Source of the DNA: Advenella incenata
GTDB taxonomy: Bacteria; Pseudomonadota; Gammaproteobacteria; Burkholderiales; Burkholderiaceae_B
Reading direction: 5' to 3'
DNA length: 64,000 nucleotides
NCBI RefSeq assembly: GCF_004217095.1
Contig: NZ_SHKO01000004.1
Location: forward strand, 62,001-126,000
Shown one piece after another: positions 1 to 9,747 of the stretch (positions are counted from its first letter, which is position 1; each line of letters starts with the position of its first letter). The notes under the pieces were generated by a model, which saw nothing but the letters and a program-made list of their open reading frames with translations, had not been told where the DNA came from and searched no databases. A program made the translations under genes and the position numbers.

Positions 1-406
1 CGCTTTGTGTAAATTGTTCGACGACATTGAACGAGACTTGCATGACGGGTACGACGACCAGTTGCGCGATGCGCTCCATGGGTTTTAAAACAAAAGACGT
101 CTGGCTACGATTCCAGACCGACACCATCAAGGGACCCTGATAGTCGGCATCGATCAGCCCGACCAGATTGCCCAGCACGATGCCGTTTTTATGTCCCAGA
201 CCCGAACGTGGCAAAATCATGGCCGCATAGCCGGGATCCTGCAAATAAATGGAAATGCCGGTAGGCACCAGCAGCGAGGCGCCGGGCGCCAGGGTTTGTT
301 CCTGTTCTACGCAGGCACGCAAATCCAGTCCGGCCGAACCGGGAGTGGCATAAGTGGGCAACTGGTCGCGCATGCGCTCGTCTAAAATTTTGACATCAAG
401 TTTCAT
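1..406 (-). CDS. dut: dUTPase, 3' end outside window
   Basis: Deoxyuridine triphosphatase hydrolyses dUTP to dUMP and pyrophosphate, keeping uracil out of DNA and supplying dUMP for thymidylate synthesis. The first 135 residues are visible. They carry the trimeric dUTPase motifs: SAGLDL (about residues 24-29), [10 protein letters not shown] (66-75) and GLIDADYQG (83-91). The reading frame leaves the window without a stop, so the C-terminal glycine-rich motif is not seen; the family is usually about 149 residues. The ATG overlaps the stop of the upstream membrane-protein gene by 4 bp (ATGA), so the two are probably translationally coupled. It is the last visible gene of the ribF-ileS-lspA-coaBC operon. 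Confidence 0.95.
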   Translation of the reverse strand, partial: MKLDVKILDERMRDQLPTYATPGSAGLDLRACVEQEQTLAPGASLLVPTGISIYLQDPGYAAMILPRSGLGHKNGIVLGNLVGLIDADYQGPLMVSVWNRSQTSFVLKPMERIAQLVVVPVMQVSFNVVEQFTQS

Positions 407-918
407 GTTTGTTTCTTGGTTTTGACCGAAGTGGGAAATCGTTTGGCGGCATTGCGAATCCGCCTGAAAATAATAAACAGGATCACCAGAATGAAGATCA
501 GCGGTCCGCCCATGCCGTCCATATTCAGGCCGCCAGGGCCCACGCCATTGGCCAGGATAAAAACGGCCACGGCAATCAATCCTGCCACCAGGGCAAAGGG
601 AAAGGGCTGGCTTTTTTTCGTGGCCGGTGCCGCAGGTCGGGTTTCAAACCCGGTGTGCTGCTTGCCGCTGGGTGGCACGGGAAAGCCGATATCAGCCTGA
701 GGGCTGATCGCCGTTGGCGCCCCGGCTCCGGCGTTGCGTGGCGTGCCGGCGGGCGTCGCTTTGCTCTTGCCTCGCGCTGTCGTATCAACCAACTGCGACG
801 GAAAGCCCGAAGAAAAATCCGGGTTTACTGCCTGTTCCTTCATATCAAAATGGCGACTGAGTTCTTCTACATAACTGGCAAAGTCGCCATTTCTGGGTTC
901 GCGGTAGTCCATATTCAT
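403..918 (-). CDS. Hypothetical membrane protein upstream of dut
   Basis: A 171-residue protein that I do not recognise. The N-terminal 105 residues are polar and rich in Pro, Ala and Gly, and likely disordered. Two hydrophobic segments follow at about residues 107-124 and 138-152, separated by a glycine-rich turn ([14 protein letters not shown]). The C-terminus is basic ([13 protein letters not shown]), suggesting two inner-membrane spans with both ends in the cytoplasm. It lies 55 bp after dedA and overlaps dut by 4 bp, so it is translated as part of the operon. No function is inferred. Confidence 0.75.
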   Translation of the reverse strand: MNMDYREPRNGDFASYVEELSRHFDMKEQAVNPDFSSGFPSQLVDTTARGKSKATPAGTPRNAGAGAPTAISPQADIGFPVPPSGKQHTGFETRPAAPATKKSQPFPFALVAGLIAVAVFILANGVGPGGLNMDGMGGPLIFILVILFIIFRRIRNAAKRFPTSVKTKKQT

Positions 919-973
919 TGTTGCACTCCATTGGCTGTCACTGCGTGGATAGCTGCGTGCTGCTGCGCCGGCC

Positions 974-1597
974 TCACTGCTTGTCCAGCGGCTGGCGCGC
1001 AGCTCGCCGTCGTCTTGAAACGATAGCGATAATACACACTACTGCCAGTATCGCTAGTATGGCGACGCTGCCTGTGGCGCCCAGCGCATCGGCTCCGCGC
1101 ACGCCCAGATAACCGGGCAACAGCAACCATGGGAACCAGATCACTGCCGACAGTACATTGGCCAGCTGAAATCGCCCCTGTGGCATCTTCATTATGCCAG
1201 CCATGCCCGGGATTAGCGAGCGGAATGCGCCCATGAAGCGACCGGCAAATACTGCCAGAAAGCCATATCGGTAAAACAGCAGACGGGCACGCGCCACCGA
1301 GCGTCGGCGTTTGCGCAGGGCGTTGCTTTTAAGCAGGGCGGGGCCGTAGGCATTGCCGATCCAGTAGGAAATCGCATCGCCCAGGATGGCGCCGGCTATT
1401 CCCCACAACAGTACCCCGGTAAATTCGAGCGTACCGTTGGCAATCAGTATACCGGTCAGCGGCAGAATGACGGTCGCAGGCACAAATAACCCGACGATCA
1501 GCAGCGATTCTCCGAACGACACCAGGCCGATAACCGGCCCGGCCCAGTGTTGATGCAGGGTGATAAATGCAAGAATCTGATCAATATAGGGTTGCAT
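974..1597 (-). CDS. DedA family membrane protein
   Basis: A 207-residue DedA/SNARE-associated (VTT) family protein. These inner-membrane proteins take part in lipid carrier (undecaprenyl phosphate) recycling and membrane homeostasis. Visible family features are the re-entrant-type segment FGESLLIVGLFVPATVILPL (about residues 28-47), GDAISYWIGNAYG, and the FYRYGFLAVFAGRFMGAFRSLIPGMAG region with its conserved GRF and R..IP signature. Several hydrophobic spans and a basic C-terminus (SRRRRAAR) follow. It starts 33 bp after the coaBC stop in the same operon. The family assignment is firm; the substrate is not known from sequence. Confidence 0.9.
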   Translation of the reverse strand: MQPYIDQILAFITLHQHWAGPVIGLVSFGESLLIVGLFVPATVILPLTGILIANGTLEFTGVLLWGIAGAILGDAISYWIGNAYGPALLKSNALRKRRRSVARARLLFYRYGFLAVFAGRFMGAFRSLIPGMAGIMKMPQGRFQLANVLSAVIWFPWLLLPGYLGVRGADALGATGSVAILAILAVVCIIAIVSRRRRAARQPLDKQ

Positions 1598-1630
1598 CGG
1601 CGATCGGGGTGACGCGGCCAGGGCCGGCGA

Positions 1631-2848
1631 TCAAAGGCTTGTGGGGGCGTCAGACTTGACGGTGCGATTGGCGATCTCTGCGATCAGTCGGCGGGCGGCA
1701 TCCAGTTTATCCAGCACGGGCAGGGGGTGGCTACCCTGATCGTCGAACAGCACCATACGGGACTGATCCGACTCCATGGTTTCCTGGGCCAGATTGCCGA
1801 CCAGCAGGGGGATTTTTTTTCGTTTGCGCTTGGCTTCGGCATAGTCGTGCAGGTTTTCTGTTTCAGCGGCAAAACCAACGCACCATGGGCCATGGGCCAG
1901 GGCGGCCACTTCAGCCAAAATATCCGGATTTTCGGTCAGCGTCAGATCCAGGCCGCTTTGATTGCCGGTTTTTTTTACTTTCTGAGCTTGCGCATTGCTG
2001 ACTCGCCAGTCTGCCACCGCCGCTACAGAGATAAAGATATCCTGCTCTGGCGCCAATTGCATGACGTGAGCATGCATTTGCCGGGCCGTTTTTACATTGA
2101 TGCGATCAACACCGTATGGCGCATCCAGCGCGGTGGGACCGGACACCAGCGTCACGCGCGCGCCGGCTTCCCAGGCAGCGCGAGCAATGGCGTAACCCAT
2201 TTTGCCCGAGGAGCGGTTGCTGATAAAGCGCACCGGATCTATATCTTCCTGTGTCGGCCCGGCGGTCACCAGAATATTTTTGCCGGCAAGCGCTTTGTTC
2301 TGGAAAAAAGCGTGTGTTTCAAAAACGATTTGTTCAGGTTCCAGCATACGGCCATCGCCTACTTCACCGCAGGCCTGCGAGCCGCTGGCCGGCCCCCAGA
2401 GCCTTACGCCGTCATTGCGCAGTTGCGCCGCATTGCGTTGCGTTGCCGGGTGGCCCCACATTTCCCGATTCATGGCAGGGACAACCACCAGCGGACAAAG
2501 CCCGCGCGCCAGACACACCGTTGACAGCAGATCGTCTGCCAGGCCATGAGCCAGTTTGGCCATGAAGTCTGCACTGCCCGGCACAATCAGAATCAGGTCG
2601 GCCTGGCGGCTCAGGTTGATGTGCGCCATGCTGTTTTCCATGCGATCGTCCAGCGTTTCGGTGTAAACCGGATTGCCCGATAGCGCCTGGAACGTTGTGG
2701 GCGTGACAAACTGGGTTGCCGCATGCGTCATGGCAACGGTGATGGTCGCGCCGTGATCCTGCAGCCGGCGTACCAATTCTGCCGCCTTGTAGCAGGCAAT
2801 GCCGCCGGTGACGCCGATCAGGATACGCTTGCCGGAAAGCGGACTCAT
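1631..2848 (-). CDS. coaBC: Phosphopantothenoylcysteine synthetase/decarboxylase
   Basis: A bifunctional coenzyme A biosynthesis enzyme of 405 residues. The N-terminal CoaC flavoprotein half has [18 protein letters not shown] near the start, the PAMN substrate-binding motif and the [10 protein letters not shown] segment with the catalytic cysteine. The C-terminal CoaB half begins at about residue 190 with [20 protein letters not shown] and [10 protein letters not shown], and has KVKKTG and ENPDIL further on. Its ATG overlaps the lspA stop by 4 bp (ATGA). CoaB joins cysteine to phosphopantothenate using CTP, and CoaC then decarboxylates the product. Length and architecture are normal. Confidence 0.97.
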   Translation of the reverse strand: MSPLSGKRILIGVTGGIACYKAAELVRRLQDHGATITVAMTHAATQFVTPTTFQALSGNPVYTETLDDRMENSMAHINLSRQADLILIVPGSADFMAKLAHGLADDLLSTVCLARGLCPLVVVPAMNREMWGHPATQRNAAQLRNDGVRLWGPASGSQACGEVGDGRMLEPEQIVFETHAFFQNKALAGKNILVTAGPTQEDIDPVRFISNRSSGKMGYAIARAAWEAGARVTLVSGPTALDAPYGVDRINVKTARQMHAHVMQLAPEQDIFISVAAVADWRVSNAQAQKVKKTGNQSGLDLTLTENPDILAEVAALAHGPWCVGFAAETENLHDYAEAKRKRKKIPLLVGNLAQETMESDQSRMVLFDDQGSHPLPVLDKLDAARRLIAEIANRTVKSDAPTSL

Positions 2849-3363
2849 GTCTGTTGCTCCCTTTTGTTGCGCAGATAGCGCAGCAGTTCATCCAGGACCA
2901 GCAGTACGGCCCCGATGGTAATAAACGTGTCGGCCAGATTGAACGCCGGGAAATAGGCGTCGTTCCAGTAAAACAGCAGAAAATCAATGACATGCCCGTA
3001 AAGCGTTCTGTCGATGACGTTGCCGATGGCACCGGCCAGTATCAGCGCCAGTGACAGGCAAAAAAGCGGCTGCTCGCGGTGTTTGCGCAGCAGATACAGG
3101 ATGAACGCCGACGCGGCCAGGCCGAGCAACATGAAAAACCAGCGTTGCCAGCCGGCGCCGTCTGCCAGCATGCTAAAGGCTGCACCCTGATTGTAGATCA
3201 GAATGAAATCGAAGACCGGCAGCACGTTCACGCGTTGCAGATACTCGAAATTCTGCTCAAAGTACTGTTTGCTGATCTGGTCTGCACCGATCAGCACCAG
3301 CGCCAGCGCGATCCACATCAAATACGGCACAACGCGCGTTGCCGGCTGCACTGCCTTATGCAT
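2845..3363 (-). CDS. lspA: Lipoprotein signal peptidase II
   Basis: A 172-residue inner-membrane aspartyl protease that cleaves signal peptides from diacylglyceryl-prolipoproteins. It has four hydrophobic spans. The catalytic aspartates lie in GNVIDR and FNLADTFI, and the conserved NQGAAFS is present. The open frame extends 66 codons further upstream into ileS, but ATG 3363 gives the family-typical N-terminus ([10 protein letters not shown], then the first span) and overlaps the ileS stop by 8 bp, so it was chosen. The downstream coaBC ATG overlaps its stop. The ileS-lspA pairing is widely conserved in Proteobacteria. Confidence 0.95.
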   Translation of the reverse strand: MHKAVQPATRVVPYLMWIALALVLIGADQISKQYFEQNFEYLQRVNVLPVFDFILIYNQGAAFSMLADGAGWQRWFFMLLGLAASAFILYLLRKHREQPLFCLSLALILAGAIGNVIDRTLYGHVIDFLLFYWNDAYFPAFNLADTFITIGAVLLVLDELLRYLRNKREQQT

Positions 3364-6223
3364 AGTGCCTGTCCTCGCCACCGTGATGCAAATTGTCGTC
3401 ACAGCGTGAACAGATATCCGGATGGTCAGCAATGGTGCCCACTTCTTCGCGGTAATGCCAGCAGCGTTCACACTTGCGATGTTCGGACGGCGTGATGGTG
3501 AAATTGACGCCTTCGCCCGGCACCCCGGCGTGTACCGTTGCACGCGACACGATGAATACAAAACGCAGGTCGTCGTTCAGGCTTTGCAGATACTCCAGAT
3601 CCAGCCCGTCGGCAAATACGTCTACTTCGGCCTGTAGCGCTGAACCAATGCGACCGGCGCTGCGCACGTCTTCCAATTGCTTGTTCAGGTCGGCGCGAAT
3701 CTGCAGAATACGTTGCCACTTTTTGCTCAGCGCTGCGTGATCGGCGACCTCGGGCAGGGAGTGGAATACTTCGGTAAAAATCGTGACGGTGCTTGCACTG
3801 TCGGTGTTTTTCAGCGTTGATTTCTGCAGTTCCTGCCAGGCCTCTTCAGCTGTAAAGGACAACACCGGCGCCAGCAGCTTGAGCAGGCTCAGTGTGATGT
3901 GCAGCAGGGCCGTTTGCGCCGAGCGTCGCGCCAGGCTGTTGCGATCCGTGACGTACAGACGGTCCTTGAGCGTATCCAGATAGAACGATCCCAGATCTTC
4001 CGAGCAGAAAATCTGCAGGCGCGCCATGGCCGGATGGAAATTGAATTCGTCGTAATAGGCGGTCACTTCATTTTGCATATCCAGCGTTAACGCCAGCGCA
4101 TACTGGTCGACTTCGAACAGCTTGCCGGTTTCCACCATATCTTTTGCTGCATCGAAATCATTCAGATTGCCCAGCAGGAAACACACGGTATTGCGGATAC
4201 GGCGATAGCCTTCCACTACGCGCTTGAGGATTTGGTCGGAAATGGACAGTTCACCCGAATAATCGGTAGAGGCGGTCCACAGCCTGATGATCTCGGCGCC
4301 CAGCGAGTCGGATACTTTCTGCGGGGCAATCACGTTGCCCATCGACTTGCTCATCTTGCGTCCCTGACCGTCAACGACGAAGCCGTGGGTCAGCAGATTG
4401 CGATAGGGTGGCTCGCCAAACAGCATGGAGGAGGTCAGTAGCGACGAATGAAACCAGCCTCGGTGCTGATCCGACCCTTCCAGGTACAGATCGGCCGGCC
4501 AGCGCAGCGTATCGGAATGCGAACCGGTAGTTGCATTGTCCTTGCCGCCCAGGACCGTGAAGTGAGTGGTGCCTGAATCGAACCAGACGTCCAGTGTGTC
4601 GCGGTTTTTCTCGTAATGCACGGCGTCCTCGCCCAGCAGTTCTGCCGGATCCAGCGCCTGCCAGGCTTCAATGCCTTGCTTTTCGACGCGCTGTGCGATC
4701 TGTTCAAGCAGTTCAACCGTACGCGGATGCAACTGGCCGGTTTCCTTGTGCACGAAAAACGCCATGGGTACGCCCCATTGGCGTTGGCGCGACAAGGTCC
4801 AGTCAGGACGATTGGCAATCATGGCATGCAGGCGGGCGCGCCCCCAGGCCGGATAAAAGCCGGTGGCTTCGATGCCTGCCAGCGCCTTTTCGCGCAGTGT
4901 GCCGGTGTCATCATTGGGTTGGCGATCCATGCCGGCAAACCACTGGCTGGTTGCGCGATAGATAATGGGCGTTTTATGACGCCAGCAATGCATGTAGCTG
5001 TGCTTATGAGATTCCACGTGCAGCAATGTTCCGGCGTCCTGCATTGCCTTGACGATATCCGGGTTCGCTTCCCAGATTGTCTTGCCACCGAACAAAGGCA
5101 GGGAAGGCACATATTTGCCATCGCCCATGACGGGACTGATGATATCCGCATCCGGCATGCCGTTGGCCTTGCAGGACTGGAAATCCTCTACGCCGTACGC
5201 GGGCGCAGAGTGCACAATACCAGTGCCAGTGTCCACCGTGACATAGTCACCCAGGTAGATCGGAGACAGGCGGTCATAGCCGGCATCTGCAGTGGCCAGC
5301 GGATGGCGGAATGCAATGTGGTCCAGCGCCTGCCCGGTGCACTCGGCGATGACCGAGCCTTGCAACTGCCAGTGTTCCAGACAGGCCTGCACGCGATCCT
5401 TGGCCAGCAGCAACAATGGGCCAGTAGGCAGCGGCTCGCTCAGGCGTACCAGCGCATAGACCACTTCCGGATGAACGTTCAGGGCCTGATTGGAGGGAAT
5501 TGTCCAGGGCGTTGTGGTCCAGATGACGACGGCACCATCTTCTATACTATCGAGGCCGAAAGCGGCAGCCAATTTATCTTTTTGGGCAAAGGGGAAGGCC
5601 ACGTCGATAGCCGGATCCTTGCGGTCGGCATATTCCACTTCCGCTTCGGCCAGGGCCGAGCCGCAGTCAAAGCACCAGTTCACCGGTTTGAGGCCACGGA
5701 ACACGTAGCCTTTTTCCATGATGCGCGCCAGTGCTCGCAACTCGTTGGCTTCATTGCCGTAATTCATGGTCAGATAGGGGTTCTCCCAATCGCCCAATAC
5801 ACCCAGCCGCTTGAAATCGGCTCGCTGGCGGTCAATCTGCTCCAGGGCATAGGCGCGAGCCTTCGACTGGACTTCAGCCACCGGCAGGTTCTTGCCGTAT
5901 TTTTTTTCAATCTGAATCTCGATGGGCATGCCATGGCAGTCCCAGCCGGGGACATAAGGCGCGTCAAAGCCAGCCATCGTGCGACTTTTGAGAATAATGT
6001 CCTTGAGAATCTTGTTGACCGCATGACCGATATGAATATCGCCATTTGCATACGGCGGGCCGTCGTGCAAAATATAGGCAGGGCGACCAGCGCAGGCCTT
6101 GCGAATCGCCTGGTACACTTTCTTTTCCTCCCATTCAAGCACCCAGCCGGGTTCGCGTTTTGGCAGGTTTCCCCGCATCGGGAAGGGGGTTTCAGGCAGA
6201 TTCAGGGTGTTCTTATAATCCAT
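3356..6223 (-). CDS. ileS: Isoleucyl-tRNA synthetase
   Basis: Class I aminoacyl-tRNA synthetase of 955 residues that charges tRNA-Ile. The nucleotide-binding signature [10 protein letters not shown] (HIGH) and the KMSKS loop ([11 protein letters not shown]) are both intact. An editing (CP1) domain lies between them ([13 protein letters not shown]). The C-terminal zinc finger is present as [12 protein letters not shown] followed by CSRC. ATG 6223 ([18 protein letters not shown]) matches the usual family N-terminus. An upstream in-frame ATG at 6247 would add 8 residues inside ribF and is less likely. The start overlaps the ribF stop by 11 bp. Confidence 0.97.
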   Translation of the reverse strand: MDYKNTLNLPETPFPMRGNLPKREPGWVLEWEEKKVYQAIRKACAGRPAYILHDGPPYANGDIHIGHAVNKILKDIILKSRTMAGFDAPYVPGWDCHGMPIEIQIEKKYGKNLPVAEVQSKARAYALEQIDRQRADFKRLGVLGDWENPYLTMNYGNEANELRALARIMEKGYVFRGLKPVNWCFDCGSALAEAEVEYADRKDPAIDVAFPFAQKDKLAAAFGLDSIEDGAVVIWTTTPWTIPSNQALNVHPEVVYALVRLSEPLPTGPLLLLAKDRVQACLEHWQLQGSVIAECTGQALDHIAFRHPLATADAGYDRLSPIYLGDYVTVDTGTGIVHSAPAYGVEDFQSCKANGMPDADIISPVMGDGKYVPSLPLFGGKTIWEANPDIVKAMQDAGTLLHVESHKHSYMHCWRHKTPIIYRATSQWFAGMDRQPNDDTGTLREKALAGIEATGFYPAWGRARLHAMIANRPDWTLSRQRQWGVPMAFFVHKETGQLHPRTVELLEQIAQRVEKQGIEAWQALDPAELLGEDAVHYEKNRDTLDVWFDSGTTHFTVLGGKDNATTGSHSDTLRWPADLYLEGSDQHRGWFHSSLLTSSMLFGEPPYRNLLTHGFVVDGQGRKMSKSMGNVIAPQKVSDSLGAEIIRLWTASTDYSGELSISDQILKRVVEGYRRIRNTVCFLLGNLNDFDAAKDMVETGKLFEVDQYALALTLDMQNEVTAYYDEFNFHPAMARLQIFCSEDLGSFYLDTLKDRLYVTDRNSLARRSAQTALLHITLSLLKLLAPVLSFTAEEAWQELQKSTLKNTDSASTVTIFTEVFHSLPEVADHAALSKKWQRILQIRADLNKQLEDVRSAGRIGSALQAEVDVFADGLDLEYLQSLNDDLRFVFIVSRATVHAGVPGEGVNFTITPSEHRKCERCWHYREEVGTIADHPDICSRCDDNLHHGGEDRHYA

Positions 6224-7178
6224 GGACAGCAAAGTAGTTGCGAGCAACGTCCGCGTCGTGGCGGATGGCGTCAGTCAGAGTTTGTAAATCGGGGAATTTT
6301 TCTTCGTCCCGCACGGCGTGCAAAAAGCTTATTGTAATAAGTTTACCGTATGCCGATACGTTTTTATCGAGAATATGCACTTCCAGCAGGACTTGCCCGT
6401 CCTCTTCGACGGTCGGGCGCACGCCAAGACTGGCAATCCCGGCCAGCGGCCCGGCCTCCAGTCCCTCTACCCTGACCACGTATATGCCTGAGCGCAAGGC
6501 GCAGCGCGGCATCACACGGATATTGAGCGTAGGAAAGCCGATCGTGCGCCCCAGCTTGCGCCCATGCACCACATGCCCGCTGATTTGATAGGGGTGACCA
6601 AGAAATTGGCCAGCGCGTTCAATATCTGCGTAGGCAAGCGCATGGCGCAATTCTGAACTGGAGTAGCGAATGCCGTGAGGATCCAGTACATCACGCAGCG
6701 TCTCTACCTCAAAGCCAAACCGTGCGCCGGCATCGCGCAGCAGGGCAATGTCGCCGCGTCGCTTGCTGCCGAAGCGAAAGTCTTCGCCGACATACAGCCA
6801 CTTGACCGCCAGTTGGCGTACCAGAATATCTTCAATGAACTGTTCAGGTGTCTGCTGGGCAAACGCCTGGTCAAAGCGCCGGATATGAATATGCCGGATG
6901 CCGCAACAGGACAGGGCGCGCACTTTGTCTCGCAAGGTCGAAATGCGCGTCGGTGCCAGTTCGGGACGTTGTTCGCGCAGGGCGAAGTATTCGCGAGGGT
7001 GGGGCACAAATGTCATAACTGAGGGCACCAGCATCTTGCTGGCTGCGGTTTGCACGACGTGCGAGAGCAACTGCTGATGACCTAGATGGACACCATCGAA
7101 ATTACCAATGGTAAGGGCGCTGCCGGTTTGGGCAGCCGAGGCAAAAGCCTGACGGGAGATTTGGAGAGGATTTTTCAC
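6213..7178 (-). CDS. ribF: Bifunctional riboflavin kinase / FAD synthetase
   Basis: A 321-residue enzyme that phosphorylates riboflavin to FMN and adenylylates FMN to FAD. The N-terminal FAD synthetase domain shows [14 protein letters not shown] (about residues 22-35). The C-terminal kinase domain shows the conserved [11 protein letters not shown]. Length is normal. It is the first gene of the minus-strand operon running to dut and is divergent from purN, with 49 bp between the two starts, so both promoters must lie in that gap or overlap the coding ends. Confidence 0.96.
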   Translation of the reverse strand: MKNPLQISRQAFASAAQTGSALTIGNFDGVHLGHQQLLSHVVQTAASKMLVPSVMTFVPHPREYFALREQRPELAPTRISTLRDKVRALSCCGIRHIHIRRFDQAFAQQTPEQFIEDILVRQLAVKWLYVGEDFRFGSKRRGDIALLRDAGARFGFEVETLRDVLDPHGIRYSSSELRHALAYADIERAGQFLGHPYQISGHVVHGRKLGRTIGFPTLNIRVMPRCALRSGIYVVRVEGLEAGPLAGIASLGVRPTVEEDGQVLLEVHILDKNVSAYGKLITISFLHAVRDEEKFPDLQTLTDAIRHDADVARNYFAVHGL

Positions 7179-7227
7179 GCCATACAGTTTACAATTTTAA
7201 ACTTGCAAGCATTACGGAAGTGTTCAG

Positions 7228-7905
7228 TTGAAACCAACAAATCCTGCGGCGGCCCGGGTCGTTATCCTTATTTCCGGGCGCGGCTCCAATATGAAAGCCT
7301 TGGTGCATGCCGCAAGCCAAATGACAAATGTCAATATAAGCGCCGTCATCTCGCATAGCGCCAACAGTGAAGGATTGGCCTGGGCACGGGCACAGGGTAT
7401 TCAGACCGAACAACTGGTGTATGATGCGGCAGGCGGCCAGACCCGCGTTCAATATGATCAGGCGCTGGCCGAATGCATTGATCGGTACCAGCCCGATCTG
7501 GTGCTGCTAGCCGGGTTCATGCGCATTCTGAGCGATGAGTTCGTGCGGCACTACACCGGGAGGTTGGTCAATATACATCCTTCACTCCTGCCGCTGTTTC
7601 CAGGACTGCATACTCACCAGCAGGCACTGAATGCCGGGGTGCGTGTTCATGGCTGCAGCGTACACTTTGTTATTCCCGCGCTGGACCAGGGCCCCATCAT
7701 CGCTCAGGCGGTCGTTCCTGTCATGGCTGATGATACCGTCCAGAGTCTGGACCAGCGCGTGCTGGTCATGGAGCACAAGCTCTATCCCCAGGTCATGCGC
7801 TGGCTGGCGCAAAAAGCAGTGTTTCTGGATGAACAGGGCAAGGTAGGCTTTACAGAAAAACTGCCGTTACAGCAGTTTTACGCAGACACGGAATATGTCA
7901 GCTGA
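7228..7905 (+). CDS. purN: Phosphoribosylglycinamide formyltransferase
   Basis: GAR transformylase of 225 residues; it transfers a formyl group from 10-formyl-THF in the third step of purine synthesis. Visible motifs are ISGRGSNM (phosphate binding), the catalytic region VNIHPSLLPLFPGLHTHQQAL, GCSVHFV and DQGPII. The start is TTG (7228) with a GGAAG ribosome-binding site at 7216-7220, 7 nt upstream. No in-frame ATG lies before the first conserved strand, so the unusual start is well supported. It stands alone between ribF (divergent) and rsmB. Confidence 0.95.
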   Translation: MKPTNPAAARVVILISGRGSNMKALVHAASQMTNVNISAVISHSANSEGLAWARAQGIQTEQLVYDAAGGQTRVQYDQALAECIDRYQPDLVLLAGFMRILSDEFVRHYTGRLVNIHPSLLPLFPGLHTHQQALNAGVRVHGCSVHFVIPALDQGPIIAQAVVPVMADDTVQSLDQRVLVMEHKLYPQVMRWLAQKAVFLDEQGKVGFTEKLPLQQFYADTEYVS

Positions 7906-7915
7906 TATATCGCGT

Positions 7916-7987
7916 ATATCGTTTACGGATATCGTTTGCATCAGCATCGATATTTCACCATTGATATACCCCATTTGACATATCGTT
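7916..7987 (+). repeat. ATATCGTT short direct repeats before rsmB
   Basis: The 98-bp purN-rsmB gap holds three copies of ATATCGTT, at 7916-7923, 7929-7936 and 7980-7987, within a run rich in further GATAT/CGATAT words. The role is unknown; it may be a weak operator cluster or simply an AT-rich promoter segment for rsmB. Confidence 0.45.
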
Positions 7988-8003
7988 CAATCAGGCAAAA
8001 ATT

Positions 8004-9365
8004 ATGACAATCAAATCCGCTAGAAAAGACACAGGACGCCGTTCTGTCAAACCCGATTTCACCCGTCGCACGCAACGCGCGCCCCAGCCTGGCGCGCGCC
8101 AGCGCGGCATCTACACCACTCGCCTGAGCCAGATCCGCGACGTTCTGAACGAAGTGCTCAAGTGGAAACACCCGGCAGATGCCGTGCTGTCTGCCTGGTT
8201 TCGGGCCAACAAATCACTGGGCGGGCGCGATCGCAATGAAGTGGCCGAGGCGGTATTCGATGTGCTGCGTCATTTGCGCCGTTACCGGCAATACGCCGAA
8301 AGCGGCACCGGACCAGCATTGGAGCGTCTGGCCATTCTGGGGCTGGCCTCGGTGGTGGGCAAGGACACCATTGCCGGCCAGCTCTCTGAAGAAGAGAAAA
8401 GCTGGCTGCTGCGCATGGATACCATCGATCTGGCTTCGCTGGCCCCGGAAATACGCGCCAGCCTGCCCGACTGGCTGTATGAACATATGAGCCAGCTGGA
8501 CGAGTTCGAAAGCCTGATCGCAGCGCTCAACACCAAGGCGCCGCTTGATCTGCGTGTCAATCCCTTCAAGATCGACAGGGATACGGTACTGGCTCAATTA
8601 CAGGACACACCGGTGGCCGAGTTTGATCCGCAGCCCACACCGTATTCTCCCTGGGGCATTCGGTTGAACGGCAAGCCGGCAATTTCCCGGTGGGCCTTGT
8701 TCGAAAACGGTTCGCTCGAAGTGCAGGACGAAGGCAGCCAGCTGCTGGCGCTGCTGGTCGGACCAAAACGTACCGATATGGTGATTGATTTTTGCGCCGG
8801 CGCTGGCGGTAAAACGCTGTTGCTGGGCGCGTTGATGCGCTCGGCCGGCCGCCTTTATGCCTTCGATGTATCGGCCGCGCGTCTGGCCAAGGCCAAGCCT
8901 CGCATAGCCCGTAGCGGTCTCTCAAATGTGACGCCGATTGCCATATCGAACGAAAATGATACCCGTGTGAAACGCCTTGCCGGCAAGGCGGACAAGGTGC
9001 TGGTCGATGCGCCGTGCACCGGTGTCGGCACACTGCGTCGCAATCCAGATCTCAAGTGGCGCCAGTCTCCGGCCAGCGTGCAGGAACTGACCGAACTGCA
9101 GGCGCGCATTCTCAATAGTGCTGCTCGCTGCGTCGCCCCGGGCGGCCGGCTGGTGTACTCTACCTGCAGCGTGCTGCCGCATGAAAATGAACATCAGGTT
9201 GATGCCTTCCTGGCAGCCCATCCCGAATTCACGCTGCTCAATGCTCAGGAGGTATTGGGAGACCGATGTCCTGACCTGGGCATGACAACACCTTATCTAA
9301 GGCTGCGCCCGGATGTGCACGGCACCGACGGCTTTTTTGCCGCTGTGCTGGAACGCAGTAAATAA
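8004..9365 (+). CDS. rsmB: 16S rRNA m5C methyltransferase, RsmB/NOP family
   Basis: A 453-residue SAM-dependent RNA cytosine-5 methyltransferase (Sun/NOL1/NOP2 family), predicted to methylate C967 of 16S rRNA. The N-terminal 150 residues are the helical NusB-like region. The Rossmann fold shows DFCAGAGGKTLLLGALM (SAM binding). The two catalytic motifs are VLVDAPCTGVGTLRRNPD (PC motif) and YSTCSVLPHENE (TC motif). The N-terminus has about 35 extra basic residues. ATG 8004 has only a weak ribosome-binding site (CAGG). RsmB rather than another member of the family is an inference from domain layout. Confidence 0.88.
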   Translation: MTIKSARKDTGRRSVKPDFTRRTQRAPQPGARQRGIYTTRLSQIRDVLNEVLKWKHPADAVLSAWFRANKSLGGRDRNEVAEAVFDVLRHLRRYRQYAESGTGPALERLAILGLASVVGKDTIAGQLSEEEKSWLLRMDTIDLASLAPEIRASLPDWLYEHMSQLDEFESLIAALNTKAPLDLRVNPFKIDRDTVLAQLQDTPVAEFDPQPTPYSPWGIRLNGKPAISRWALFENGSLEVQDEGSQLLALLVGPKRTDMVIDFCAGAGGKTLLLGALMRSAGRLYAFDVSAARLAKAKPRIARSGLSNVTPIAISNENDTRVKRLAGKADKVLVDAPCTGVGTLRRNPDLKWRQSPASVQELTELQARILNSAARCVAPGGRLVYSTCSVLPHENEHQVDAFLAAHPEFTLLNAQEVLGDRCPDLGMTTPYLRLRPDVHGTDGFFAAVLERSK

Positions 9366-9627
9366 ATTTGCCGCTGCAGGGAACCAGTTGTTGTTAAAAT
9401 GGTCTTAAAATGGAGAAATAGGCGATTAACACCCGCTAATTTCTCTGTGGATGTGCGTTTGTAACCTTGCGCAACACAATCGGCGTATAAACCCGCATTG
9501 CAGTCTGAAAATAGGGCTATATTTAAAGAAAAGCAGCGGGTACTGTGTCAGAATAATGACATTCTGCTCACGACTTGCTCAAAATCAAGAAAAAAGGCAA
9601 TTAAATTTTTTCTTAGTTAAATCATAA

Positions 9628-9636
9628 TGTTATAAT
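9628..9636 (+). promoter_or_regulatory. Extended -10 promoter for desaturase gene
   Basis: TGTTATAAT at 9628-9636 is a perfect extended -10 element (TGnTATAAT) within an AT-rich stretch (9595-9640). No good -35 is present at 16-18 bp, as is usual for extended -10 promoters. Transcription would begin near 9643, giving a leader of about 105 nt before the ATG at 9748. The rest of the 382-bp gap after rsmB (9366-9627) shows no gene. Confidence 0.6.
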
Positions 9637-9666
9637 TTCTGCGCGATTCAATATCGCTCAGCATCC

Positions 9667-9725
9667 TGCCCGAATAAGGGCACAGTGCCCGCCGTAGCGG
9701 GCCAATGCCCGGTAATCTTGGGCAT
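9667..9725 (+). promoter_or_regulatory. Structured 5' leader with alternating hairpins
   Basis: Six complementary words alternate in 59 nt: TGCCC 9667-9671, GGGCA 9678-9682, TGCCC 9686-9690, GCGGGC 9697-9702, TGCCC 9706-9710 and GGGCA 9720-9724. They can pair as neighbouring hairpins in at least two exclusive registers, for example GGGCAC/GTGCCC (9678-9690), or GCCCGC/GCGGGC (9687-9702) together with ATGCCC/GGGCAT (9705-9725). The last stem ends 3 nt before the AGGAGA at 9729-9734. The layout suggests a conformational switch such as a thermosensor or attenuator; that is inference. Confidence 0.5.
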
Positions 9726-9747
9726 CTCAGGAGACCTTAAAGGGTAT

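Noticed and set aside
1727-2524. A 265-codon plus-strand frame opposite coaBC
   Set aside because: Entirely antisense to coaBC, with no recognisable protein; shadow frame.
4616-6337. A 573-codon plus-strand open frame opposite ileS
   Set aside because: It is the mirror of a conserved, fully recognisable ileS; the translated sequence has no family resemblance and no ribosome-binding site. It is a GC-driven shadow frame.
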